Below, in pieces: positions 1 through 7,567 of a DNA stretch of 34,758 nt (position 1 is the first letter of the stretch; the number at the start of each line of letters is the position of its first letter). The position numbers were made by a program, and so were the translations under genes. The notes beneath the pieces were generated by a model. The model saw nothing but the letters and a program-made list of their open reading frames with translations. It searched no databases and had not been told where the DNA came from. Source of the DNA: RGIG1828 sp045592485 (GTDB taxonomy: Bacteria; Bacillota; Clostridia; UMGS1810); assembly GCA_045592485.1 (NCBI GenBank), contig JAZNUS010000125.1:1-34758 (forward strand). The letters run 5' to 3'.

Positions 1-2
1 GC

Positions 3-278
3 ATCATTCTGAATGAATACATTATAAAACTTATAAGACTTATGACTATAATAAAGAAACATATAAAATACTTCCAGAAATTGCGTTTTTTCAGAAAATG
101 TGAAACAGAAACCATTGAAAGCACCAACAAATACCCAAGCAAGAAAACATGGGGTCTGTATATCATAAATTTAAATGCATCCGAAAAAGAGCGCCTGTTA
201 AACATTTCTGTAATAACAACCGTTAAAAAAGAGTATAAAAGATACATCAGTATCGGATGGATATTAAAAAAACCATGA
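3..278 (+). CDS. C-terminal part of an unrecognised protein (5' end outside the window)
   Basis: The reading frame is open from the first bases of the window to a TGA at 276-278. The first in-frame ATG is at 42, but no ribosome binding site precedes it, so this is more likely the end of a longer gene than a complete 78-residue protein. The visible part is lysine-rich and basic (for example KKHIKYFQKLRFFRKC), with a mixed hydrophobic and charged C-terminus ending in ISIGWILKKP. It has no transmembrane segment, metal motif or catalytic signature that I recognise. The next gene is on the opposite strand and converges on it, with no clear terminator hairpin in the AT-rich 94-base gap. It could also be a chance open frame. 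Confidence 0.4.
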   Translation: MILNEYIIKLIRLMTIIKKHIKYFQKLRFFRKCETETIESTNKYPSKKTWGLYIINLNASEKERLLNISVITTVKKEYKRYISIGWILKKP

Positions 279-372
279 ACCGCAGAAAATGTTTTATTTA
301 AAAAATAAGGTGTTTTTTTAAGCTGTTTTTTTAAAATTGAAGATGATTTATTCAAAAATATCATTCCTTAAT

Positions 373-1287
373 TTATTGTTGCTCTTCAAACTTCAGTGTG
401 TCTGCCATTGAGTCGTAACCCAAGGTCGTGTCGGAAAAAATTTCCAAAGCCTCATCAATATATTCAGCAGGATCAGGCATTGATGGTGAATAGTGGGTAA
501 GCCAAAGTTTTTTCACATTGGCAGTTCTGGCTATTTGTGCAGCTTCGGCAAAGGTCATATGCATCGATTCTTTTGCGCGGTCATCTTTTTCAGAGCTTCC
601 GAACATACCTTCCAGAATTAACAAATCTGCTTCTCTCGAATTTTCACATATGGATTCACATGGTCTTGTATCCGTACAAAACACCGCTTTTATGCCCTTT
701 CTTGGGTTCCCAAGAACCAAATCAGAGGTGTATTTTTTGTTTTCATATACCACAGAATCTTCCTTTTGAAGCATCCCCCACACTTTCAGAGGAACATTGT
801 TGGATTTTGCTTTTTCTACATCAAACTTACCACTTCTTTTTATATCAACACAATAACCAAAGCAGTCGACAGCATGCTTAACCTTGAATGCGGAAATACT
901 ATATCCTTCAAAATAATATGTTTCTTCATTATTCTCTATTTCAGCTATTTCTATTTCAAAAGGTAATCCGGGAGCAATTATTCTAAGCGAAGAAACAACC
1001 TTTCTGCAACCCCTGGGACCAATTATAAGAACAGGCTCTGTCCTGCCCTCATTTCCCATGGACAAAAGCATTCCGGGAAGTCCGCTTATGTGGTCAGCAT
1101 GAAAATGGGTAATACATATTACATCGATAGGCTTAAATGTAAAGCCTGCCGATTTTAATGCAATCTGAGTTCCTTCACCGCAATCAAAAAGAATGCAATG
1201 ACCGTTGTATCTGAAAATTGCAGATGACAGCCATCTGTTTTTCATTGGCATTGTGCCGCCTGTTCCCAATAAGCATACATCAAGCAT
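373..1287 (-). CDS. rnz: Ribonuclease Z (metallo-beta-lactamase fold tRNA 3' processing endonuclease)
   Basis: RNase Z removes the 3' trailer from tRNA precursors, mainly those lacking an encoded CCA. The protein is 304 residues from the chosen start, the usual size for short bacterial RNase Z. It opens with the typical LGTGGTMP strand. The zinc motif HFHADH is at residues 61-66, followed by GLPG. A later VKHAVDCFGYCV segment supplies the next His, DTRP supplies the bridging Asp, and THYS near the C-terminus supplies the last His. A SGKFDVEKAK segment is also characteristic of RNase Z rather than other MBL enzymes. I chose the ATG at 1287 because GGAAAGGAAG lies about 8 bases upstream; an in-frame start 14 codons earlier lacks both an RBS and homology. 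It is transcribed divergently from the THUMP methyltransferase gene. An arylsulfatase-like MBL enzyme is the less likely alternative. Confidence 0.88.
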   Translation of the reverse strand: MLDVCLLGTGGTMPMKNRWLSSAIFRYNGHCILFDCGEGTQIALKSAGFTFKPIDVICITHFHADHISGLPGMLLSMGNEGRTEPVLIIGPRGCRKVVSSLRIIAPGLPFEIEIAEIENNEETYYFEGYSISAFKVKHAVDCFGYCVDIKRSGKFDVEKAKSNNVPLKVWGMLQKEDSVVYENKKYTSDLVLGNPRKGIKAVFCTDTRPCESICENSREADLLILEGMFGSSEKDDRAKESMHMTFAEAAQIARTANVKKLWLTHYSPSMPDPAEYIDEALEIFSDTTLGYDSMADTLKFEEQQ

Positions 1288-1413
1288 AACTCGACTTCCT
1301 TTCCTTATAATATCTTTAATGCAAAGCATACATTTATATATAATATCACAATAATTAAAATAAATCTATTGCAAAAATAAACAAATATTTAAAAGTTGAA
1401 ATATTGTATGGAT

Positions 1414-1442
1414 TTGTTTGTAAATATATGTTAAAATATAAT
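1414..1442 (+). promoter_or_regulatory. Predicted sigma-A promoter of the THUMP methyltransferase gene
   Basis: A -35 box TTGTTT (1414-1419) is separated by exactly 17 bases from a perfect -10 box TATAAT (1437-1442). The start codon is 23 bases downstream, so the leader would be very short, with AAAGGGGG as ribosome binding site. Confidence 0.6.
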
Positions 1443-1465
1443 CTGATTACAAAGGGGGCTGGAAA

Positions 1466-2587
1466 ATGGAACGATTTATACTGACAATTCCCACTCTGCT
1501 CGGGACCGAAAGCATTGTATCAAACGAGGTTATAAAACTCGGATACGATATTAAATCTGTCTCAGATGGAAAAGTAAATTTTATCGGTGATTTCGAAGCA
1601 ATAGCACTTGCAAATATAAATCTTCGCTCTGCCGAAAGAGTAATGATTCACATGGGGGATTTCCGCGCCGAAAGCTTTGAAGAGCTTTTTGTCGGTATAG
1701 GCAAAATACCCTGGGAAAATTTCATCGGTAAAGATGATGCTTTTCCGGTAAACGGCTACAGTCTGAAATCAAAATTGCACAGTGTGCCCGACTGTCAGTC
1801 AATAATCAAAAAAAGTATTGTAAAAAGGTTATCTTCAGTATATTCAATAAACTACTTTGAAGAGATCGGTGCAAAATTCCCTGTTCGTTTTTCAATAATG
1901 AAGGATATGGTGTCTGTTTACATCGACACTTCAGGAGACAGCTTATATAAACGCGGTTACAGAGAAAATACCGTTTTGGCGCCTATGCGTGAAACTCTTG
2001 CTTATTCAATGGTAGATATGAGCTTCTGGCGCGGAGACAGACCGTTATGTGATCCTTTTTGCGGAAGCGGAACAATTCCAATCGAAGCAGCACTTTATTC
2101 AATTGGCAAAGCGCCCGGTTTGAACAGAAAATTTGTATCTGAGTCCTGGAAAAACATAATGGACAGAAAATTATGGGACTATGCCAGAGAAGAAGCCAGA
2201 GACAATATACAGGACAAAAACGACCGGATGATATTTGCATCAGACATTGATGAAAAGGCAGTTCAGATAGCCAGAAAAAATGCCGAAAATGCCGGAGTGT
2301 CGCATTTGATAAATTTCCGGTGCAAAGATTGCAAGGATATTTATCCTTTCAAAGAAAAAGGCGTCATAATTTGCAATCCACCATATGGAGAAAGACTTCT
2401 TGATGTGAAAAAATGTCAGGAGCTATATAAAGTCATGGGCAAAAAATTCTCTGAATTTACACAAGCCAAGAAATTTATTCTGACATCATACGAAGATTTT
2501 GAGACATATTACGGCAAAAAAGCCGATAAAAAAAGAAAAGTTTACAATGGAATGCTTAAGTGCAATATTTATCAATACTTTAAATAA
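1466..2587 (+). CDS. THUMP-domain class I SAM-dependent rRNA methyltransferase (YpsC / RlmL N-terminal type)
   Basis: This is a member of the family containing Bacillus YpsC and the N-terminal half of E. coli RlmL, which makes N2-methylguanosine in 23S rRNA. Residues about 1-155 match the ferredoxin-like plus THUMP RNA-binding part. The Rossmann methyltransferase part follows: DPFCGSGTIPIEAA (196-209) binds S-adenosylmethionine, FASDIDEKAV is the acidic strand-2 segment, and NPPYGERL (304-311) is the catalytic (N/D)PPY motif of amino-methyltransferases. Its 373 residues are the normal length for single-domain Firmicutes members. The MATE gene starts 27 bases after its stop and probably shares its transcript. 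The exact guanine modified is inferred from the family and not shown by the sequence. Confidence 0.88.
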   Translation: MERFILTIPTLLGTESIVSNEVIKLGYDIKSVSDGKVNFIGDFEAIALANINLRSAERVMIHMGDFRAESFEELFVGIGKIPWENFIGKDDAFPVNGYSLKSKLHSVPDCQSIIKKSIVKRLSSVYSINYFEEIGAKFPVRFSIMKDMVSVYIDTSGDSLYKRGYRENTVLAPMRETLAYSMVDMSFWRGDRPLCDPFCGSGTIPIEAALYSIGKAPGLNRKFVSESWKNIMDRKLWDYAREEARDNIQDKNDRMIFASDIDEKAVQIARKNAENAGVSHLINFRCKDCKDIYPFKEKGVIICNPPYGERLLDVKKCQELYKVMGKKFSEFTQAKKFILTSYEDFETYYGKKADKKRKVYNGMLKCNIYQYFK

Positions 2588-2614
2588 AACAAAGCTCAAA
2601 AAGAAGGTTATTAA

Positions 2615-3970
2615 ATGAACAGAACTACCGACATGACACAAGGAAGACCGGCATCACTTATAATTCGTTTTGCTTTTCCTTTACTCATTACAAATCTTGG
2701 ACAACAGCTATATATGATAGCCGACGCTTCGATCGTAGGAAGAGGTGTCGGAATAAAAGCTCTTGCTTCAGTAGGCTCGGCAGACTGGATATATTGGCTG
2801 ATACTATGGACTGTAATGATGCTAACCCAAGCTTTTTCAACCTTTGTAGCAAGATATTTTGGCGAGAAAAATTTTGAGTCAATGAATAAGACAATTGCAA
2901 ACTCCACTATTTTGTGTATTATTTCCGGAATAGTTCTTACAATCGGCGGACTTTTAGTATCAAGACCTCTTCTGATTCTACTTGATACTCCGGAAGATAT
3001 AATCGACGGTTCGGCAATTTACTTACATACGATGATTTCCGGAACAATAATTGTTACTGCATACAACATGTCATCTGCAATCCTTCGTGCATTAGGAGAC
3101 GGTAAAACTCCGCTTATTGCAATGATTATTTCTGCAATAATGAATGTTGGATTAGATTTGCTTTTTGTGTTAGGCTTCAAGTGGGGAATTTTCGGCGCTG
3201 CTATTGCATCAGTAATTTCTCAGTTATTTTCTTTTATATATTGTCTGATTAAAATTTACAAATCAGATATTATAAATATTAAAAAAGATCATTTCGTTCC
3301 GGATATACTTCTGATAAAGAATTTGCTGGTGTTTGCAATTCCTCTTGCACTGCAATATATGATAATTAATTTGGGCGGAATTATCCTGCAATCCACAATA
3401 AATGCTCAGGGAAGTGTGTTCGTTGCAGGGTTTACCGCTACAAACAAGCTGTATGGGTTGCTTGAATGTAGTGCTATTTCGCTGGGAACAGCTTTCACCA
3501 CATATTTTTCTCAGAATTACGGAGCCGGAAATCGGGCAAGAATAAAACACGGGCATGTTTGTGCCGTGTATCTTTCAGCTATAACAGCAATTATTGTAAT
3601 GGTTTTTGTGCTAATTACAGGCAAGCACCTGCTTTCTTTGTTTCTCGATACATCATCGAGAGATAGCATAAATGCCCTTGATATTGGTTGGAAATACCTT
3701 AAAACAATGTCGTTTTGCCTGATAATACTTTACATGATATATGTATATAGAAGTCTTTTGCAGTCTTTCGGTGACTCTTTCTGGTCTTTTATATCAGGAA
3801 TAGCGGAGTTTTTTGTTCGCGCAGGAATGGCAAAAATTGTAATAAACTTTTTCGGTACAAACACATTATTTTTTGCCGAACCTTTTGCATGGCTCGCTGC
3901 ACTTTTGCTTGTGATGATTCCATATTTTGCGAAACAAAAAACATTATTGGAATACAAAAATAAATGCTAA
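2615..3970 (+). CDS. MATE family efflux transporter
   Basis: This polytopic inner-membrane protein of 451 residues has about twelve hydrophobic segments, the standard MATE architecture. The N-terminus DMTQGRPASLIIRFAFPLL and the GDGKTPLIAMIISAIMNVGLD segment after helix 4 are hallmarks of the clostridial branch (GxxxxPLxxxxxxxxxNxxLD). MATE proteins export cationic drugs, dyes or metabolites using Na+ or H+ gradients; the substrate cannot be read here. The ATG at 2615 has AAGAAGG upstream. It lies 27 bases behind the methyltransferase gene with no promoter between, so co-transcription is likely. The 80-base gap after it carries the thrS promoter and no obvious terminator. Confidence 0.9.
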   Translation: MNRTTDMTQGRPASLIIRFAFPLLITNLGQQLYMIADASIVGRGVGIKALASVGSADWIYWLILWTVMMLTQAFSTFVARYFGEKNFESMNKTIANSTILCIISGIVLTIGGLLVSRPLLILLDTPEDIIDGSAIYLHTMISGTIIVTAYNMSSAILRALGDGKTPLIAMIISAIMNVGLDLLFVLGFKWGIFGAAIASVISQLFSFIYCLIKIYKSDIINIKKDHFVPDILLIKNLLVFAIPLALQYMIINLGGIILQSTINAQGSVFVAGFTATNKLYGLLECSAISLGTAFTTYFSQNYGAGNRARIKHGHVCAVYLSAITAIIVMVFVLITGKHLLSLFLDTSSRDSINALDIGWKYLKTMSFCLIILYMIYVYRSLLQSFGDSFWSFISGIAEFFVRAGMAKIVINFFGTNTLFFAEPFAWLAALLLVMIPYFAKQKTLLEYKNKC

Positions 3971-3986
3971 AATGTATATTAAAAAC

Positions 3987-4015
3987 TTGACTTTTTTTAT
4001 TATTAGGAATATAAT
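3987..4015 (+). promoter_or_regulatory. Predicted sigma-A promoter of thrS
   Basis: TTGACT (3987-3992), a 17-base spacer and TATAAT (4010-4015) form a near-consensus promoter. The predicted transcript would start near 4022, about 29 bases before the ATG. That leaves no room for a T-box leader. Confidence 0.75.
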
Positions 4016-4050
4016 ATATCTTATATTTTACTATATATGGAGGTAATGAC

Positions 4051-5982
4051 ATGAAGATTACATTAAAAGGGGATGTCAGAGAGTTTGATTCACCTCAGAC
4101 TGTTTATGACATCGCAAAATCTATCGGCGACGGTTTGGCGCGCAGTGCAATGGGCGCATTGGTTAATGGCGAGGTTAAAGAACTCACCCACACCATAACT
4201 ACAGACTCCGATGTCGAAATTCTTACCTTCGACGATGAACAGGGAAAGCTTATCTTGAGACATACCGCTTCTCATATTCTTGCTCAGGCAGTAAAAAGAC
4301 TTTATCCCGATGTAAAGCTTGCAATTGGTCCTGCAACCGATAGCGGTTTCTATTATGACTTTGACAGTGAAGAAACATTCACAAATGACGATCTTTCTAA
4401 AATCGAAGCAGAAATGAAAAAAATCGTTAAAGAAAGAATTAAGCTTGAAAGATTTGAGCTTCCCAGAGCCGAAGCAATTGCATTTATGGAAGAAAAAGGC
4501 GAACCCTATAAAGTTGAACTTATTAACGACCTTCCCGAAGATGCAGTTATATCATTTTACAAACAGGGTGATTTTACCGACCTTTGCGCCGGCCCTCACC
4601 TTTTCGATACTGCTCCCGTTAAAGCCTTTAAACTTCTTTCCGTTACCGGTGCATACTGGCGCGGAAGCGAAAAGAATAAAATGCTTCAGCGTATTTACGG
4701 AACAGCATTTACAAGCAAAGACGAGCTTGCAGCTCACATCGAACAGCTTGAAGAAGCAAAAAAACGCGACCATAATAAGCTCGGAAGAGAACTTGGATAT
4801 TTCACTACTGTTGATCTTATTGGTCAGGGCCTTCCAATCATGCTTCCTAAGGGTGCGCGTGTAATGCAGATTCTTCAGAGATTTGTTGAAGATTATGAGC
4901 AAAAACACGGATGGTTGCTTACCAAAACTCCCTACATGGCAAAAAGCGATCTTTATAAACTCTCAGGACACTGGGATCATTATCAGGACGGAATGTTTGT
5001 TCTTGACGATGAAGAAAAAGACAAAGAGGTTTGCGCACTTCGTGCAATGACATGTCCTTACCAGTATCAGGCATATCTCAATAAAATGAGAAGCTACAGA
5101 GATTTACCCCTCAGATACAACGAAACATCAACGCTTTTCCGTAATGAAGCATCCGGTGAAATGCACGGTCTCATAAGAGTTCGTCAGTTTACTATATCCG
5201 AAGGTCATCTTATGTGCCGTCCCGATCAGCTTGAACAGGAGTTTAAAAGCTGTCTTGAAATGGCTATATATATGCTTAAAACTCTTGGATTATACGAAGA
5301 TGTATCTTACAGATTCTCTCAGTGGGATCCTGATGACAGAGACAAATACATCGGAACTGACGAGCAGTGGAATGAAGCTCAGACCATTATGGCAAACATT
5401 CTTGACCATCTCGAAATCCCATATAAGATAGGTATCGGAGAAGCAGCATTCTACGGACCCAAGCTTGATATTCAGATAAAAAATGTATTTGGCAAAGAAG
5501 ATACTCTCATTACAATTCAGATTGACCAGCTTCTTGCTGAAAAATTTGGCATGGAATACATCGATACCGACGGTGAAAAGAAGAATCCTTATATAATTCA
5601 CAGAACCTCCATAGGTTGCTATGAAAGAACTCTTGCTCTCCTTATTGAAAAATATGCCGGAGCACTCCCCACATGGCTTTCACCCAATCAGGTTCAGATT
5701 ATCCCTGTTTCCGAAAAATATTTTGAATATGCTGAAAAGATAAAAACCATACTTTCCGACAGCGGTTTGAGAGTGGAAGCAGATTTCAGAAATGAAAAAC
5801 TCGGATACAAAATCAGAGAAGCACAAATGGAAAAGAACCCATATATGTTAATTGTCGGCGAAAAAGAAGAAGCAGAAAACACTGTTTCTGTCCGTTCAAG
5901 AAAAGACGGAGACATCGGTTCAATGTCTGTTGATGATTTCATTGCAAAAATCACAGAAGAAATCGAAACAAAAGCCCGCTGA
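4051..5982 (+). CDS. thrS: Threonyl-tRNA synthetase
   Basis: This class II aminoacyl-tRNA synthetase charges tRNA-Thr in the cytoplasm. Its 643 residues give the full bacterial layout. There is an N-terminal TGS domain (1-60). The editing domain keeps its metal residues in HTASH (71-75) and CAGPH (179-183). The catalytic core has likely zinc ligands C335, H386 and H517, matching the E. coli Cys334, His385, His511 set. An anticodon-binding domain begins near QIIPVS. Several core motifs differ from the common form: MTCPYQYQAY replaces MNCPCH, and TIQIDQLLAEKF replaces the TxQLDFxLPERF segment. This marks it as the divergent clostridial type that often coexists with a second thrS. The start has a good TATGGAGGT ribosome binding site. 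A hairpin follows the stop. Confidence 0.96.
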   Translation: MKITLKGDVREFDSPQTVYDIAKSIGDGLARSAMGALVNGEVKELTHTITTDSDVEILTFDDEQGKLILRHTASHILAQAVKRLYPDVKLAIGPATDSGFYYDFDSEETFTNDDLSKIEAEMKKIVKERIKLERFELPRAEAIAFMEEKGEPYKVELINDLPEDAVISFYKQGDFTDLCAGPHLFDTAPVKAFKLLSVTGAYWRGSEKNKMLQRIYGTAFTSKDELAAHIEQLEEAKKRDHNKLGRELGYFTTVDLIGQGLPIMLPKGARVMQILQRFVEDYEQKHGWLLTKTPYMAKSDLYKLSGHWDHYQDGMFVLDDEEKDKEVCALRAMTCPYQYQAYLNKMRSYRDLPLRYNETSTLFRNEASGEMHGLIRVRQFTISEGHLMCRPDQLEQEFKSCLEMAIYMLKTLGLYEDVSYRFSQWDPDDRDKYIGTDEQWNEAQTIMANILDHLEIPYKIGIGEAAFYGPKLDIQIKNVFGKEDTLITIQIDQLLAEKFGMEYIDTDGEKKNPYIIHRTSIGCYERTLALLIEKYAGALPTWLSPNQVQIIPVSEKYFEYAEKIKTILSDSGLRVEADFRNEKLGYKIREAQMEKNPYMLIVGEKEEAENTVSVRSRKDGDIGSMSVDDFIAKITEEIETKAR

Positions 5983-5998
5983 TTATTTCAGACAACAT

Positions 5999-6024
5999 CG
6001 GCACAGCTGGAATAAGCTGTGCCG
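5999..6024 (+). terminator. Hairpin after thrS (weak terminator or attenuator)
   Basis: CGGCACAGCT (5999-6008) pairs perfectly with AGCTGTGCCG (6015-6024) around a 6-base loop. The stem is strong, but the downstream run (AATTGATATTTT) is a poor U-tract. It may end only part of the thrS transcripts and let the rest continue into the DUF5662 gene, which has no promoter of its own that I can see. Confidence 0.6.
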
Positions 6025-6056
6025 AATTGATATTTTATAATGGAAGGTTTTGTAAT

Positions 6057-6593
6057 ATGAATTTTTGGGGACACCTTATAACTATTACCAGACACAGGCA
6101 TTGTGTTATTAAACATTGTGCCCGATGCGGCATTTTGATGCAAGGTTTAATGCACGATATGTCTAAATACAGCCCTACCGAATTTCGTCAGGGAATAAAA
6201 TATTATATTGGTACAAAGAGCCCTAACGAGGGCGAAAGAGCTGACCGCGGTTATTCTCTTGCATGGATTCACCATCAGGGAAGAAACAAACATCATTTTG
6301 AATACTGGAAAGATTATAATCTTGAAACCAAGCTGCTTACTCCTGTTAAAATGCCATATCGTTATGTGGCAGAAATGTTTTGCGACCGTGTTGCCGCAAG
6401 TAAAATTTATCAAGGGGAGGCTTACACCGACCAGCATCCATTGAAATATTTTTCAGGTGCTAAAAAAACAAGACAGATTCACGAAAAAACCTCCCAAGAG
6501 CTTGAGCTTCTTTTGGTTATGCTCGCAGAAAAAGGCGAAAAAGAAACCTTTAAATTCATAAAAAACAGAATTAAAAATAAATATTCGTATTGA
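6057..6593 (+). CDS. DUF5662 family protein, HD-like metal residue pattern
   Basis: This 178-residue soluble protein belongs to DUF5662, a family without an assigned function that I know of. I chose the ATG at 6057, with GGAAGG nine bases upstream, over an in-frame start ten codons earlier. Conserved-looking polar motifs are spread along the chain: RHRH near 12-15, H20, HDMSKYSPTEF (33-43), HHQGRNKHH (72-80) and FCDRVAASKIYQG (108-120). The order H...HD...H...H...D resembles the metal ligands of HD-superfamily phosphohydrolases. A hydrolase role is therefore an inference; the usual HD spacing cannot be confirmed by eye. It lies 75 bases behind thrS, past a hairpin, and converges with the papain-fold gene on the other strand. 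Confidence 0.8.
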   Translation: MNFWGHLITITRHRHCVIKHCARCGILMQGLMHDMSKYSPTEFRQGIKYYIGTKSPNEGERADRGYSLAWIHHQGRNKHHFEYWKDYNLETKLLTPVKMPYRYVAEMFCDRVAASKIYQGEAYTDQHPLKYFSGAKKTRQIHEKTSQELELLLVMLAEKGEKETFKFIKNRIKNKYSY

Positions 6594-6630
6594 CTTTGGA
6601 CTTAATGATCAACGCTATAATTTCCTAGCA

Positions 6631-7488
6631 TTACGGCATAAGCCATCTTGTTTTCAATTCCGAATTATCCATTCCAAAAAGCTGCACTACTTTAAGAGAA
6701 GTGCAGCTTAAAATATTTCCGGGAGTAACTATTTTTCCGCCATTACTGTCTATATCAACACCTGCATAATAATATGCAAGCCATATAATGTGAGAACAAT
6801 TTGACTTTTCTGTGTTGTTTTTTACACCGAATACACCGGCGAACAAACTGTATTTTGTACCCTCAAGATTGTTGCGGGCATATTGGGCAGCCTTTTCGGC
6901 AACAGCCTCATCGGGATATCTGAGAACCACAAATGATGGGTATCTCCCCCACTCATATGCATCAGATACTGTCGAATTATTTCCGATTGATGTGTGTTCG
7001 ACTATTTTCCCATTAACCTCATCAACAACAATTGCACAATGACCATGCCTCCAATCAAGGGTGTGGGTATTAAATGTCAGAAGTATATCTCCGTTTTTTA
7101 AGCTTGCAATGGGGGTTTTTAATGTTGTATTTCTTTCTGCAATGGTAAACGGATAAAAAATATATTGTTTTTCGTAGTCGGGAGTTTTGCAGTACACAGA
7201 ACGCATATGTTCCAAAAAATCAAAGCCTTTTGTTTGAATATATCCTTTAACAACATATGGAGACAACCCTGTTTTCATACAGATATCCATTAAATTTTCA
7301 GATTTGATACAACTGTAATTTAACCCATCGATAATCTGTTTCGATTCATTTGAGGCCGGATAAAAAACTTTTCCGGAATTATAATAATGCCTTGCCAGGC
7401 ATAATGATAATATGAGAATCAGCAAAACAGTTAATTTTTTATTTTTATTTTTAAATATATCAATCACCATTTTTATGGTTGTCATCAT
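6631..7488 (-). CDS. Membrane-anchored permuted papain-fold (YiiX / NlpC-P60-like) protein
   Basis: This is a 285-residue protein with one N-terminal hydrophobic helix (about 19-33), so the rest is probably outside the membrane. The C-terminal domain shows the circularly permuted NlpC/P60 (YiiX, YebB, LRAT-like) pattern. KNGDILLTF (131-139) opens the barrel. WRHGHCAIVV (146-155) provides the catalytic His, probably H150. KIVEHTSIG follows. SNCSHIIWLAYYYAG (229-243) carries the nucleophile, probably C231. Such proteins are thiol hydrolases or acyltransferases acting on cell wall, lipid or protein amide bonds; the substrate is unknown. The region from about 55 to 125 is not recognised. No Shine-Dalgarno sequence precedes any of the clustered start codons (M1, M2, M7), and a strong terminator lies just upstream, so the start and mode of expression are uncertain. 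Confidence 0.75.
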   Translation of the reverse strand: MMTTIKMVIDIFKNKNKKLTVLLILILSLCLARHYYNSGKVFYPASNESKQIIDGLNYSCIKSENLMDICMKTGLSPYVVKGYIQTKGFDFLEHMRSVYCKTPDYEKQYIFYPFTIAERNTTLKTPIASLKNGDILLTFNTHTLDWRHGHCAIVVDEVNGKIVEHTSIGNNSTVSDAYEWGRYPSFVVLRYPDEAVAEKAAQYARNNLEGTKYSLFAGVFGVKNNTEKSNCSHIIWLAYYYAGVDIDSNGGKIVTPGNILSCTSLKVVQLFGMDNSELKTRWLMP

Positions 7489-7515
7489 AGTATTAATTAT
7501 TCATTGATTTTAAAA

Positions 7516-7552
7516 AAATTCGAGTTGAAATCAACAACTTCAACTCGAATTT
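7516..7552 (-). terminator. Rho-independent terminator of the acyl-CoA synthetase-like gene
   Basis: ATTCGAGTTGAA (7518-7529) pairs with TTCAACTCGAAT (7539-7550) as a perfect 12-bp stem with a 9-base loop. Reading on the minus strand, the stem is followed directly by a run of seven T. It lies 16 bases beyond the stop of the acyl-CoA synthetase-like gene. Confidence 0.85.
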
Positions 7553-7567
7553 CGATATTTTAATTAA

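Noticed and set aside
518..881. Open frames on the plus strand opposite the RNase Z gene
   Set aside because: They lie wholly inside a well-supported RNase Z gene on the other strand, lack ribosome binding sites and read as low-quality peptides.
2611..3957. Minus-strand open frames across the MATE and neighbouring genes
   Set aside because: They are antisense shadows of the MATE coding frame, with no start signals and no recognisable protein.
3971..4050. Possible T-box riboswitch ahead of thrS
   Set aside because: The whole gap is 80 bases and contains the promoter; a T-box needs well over 100 bases of leader, and no T-box consensus is visible.
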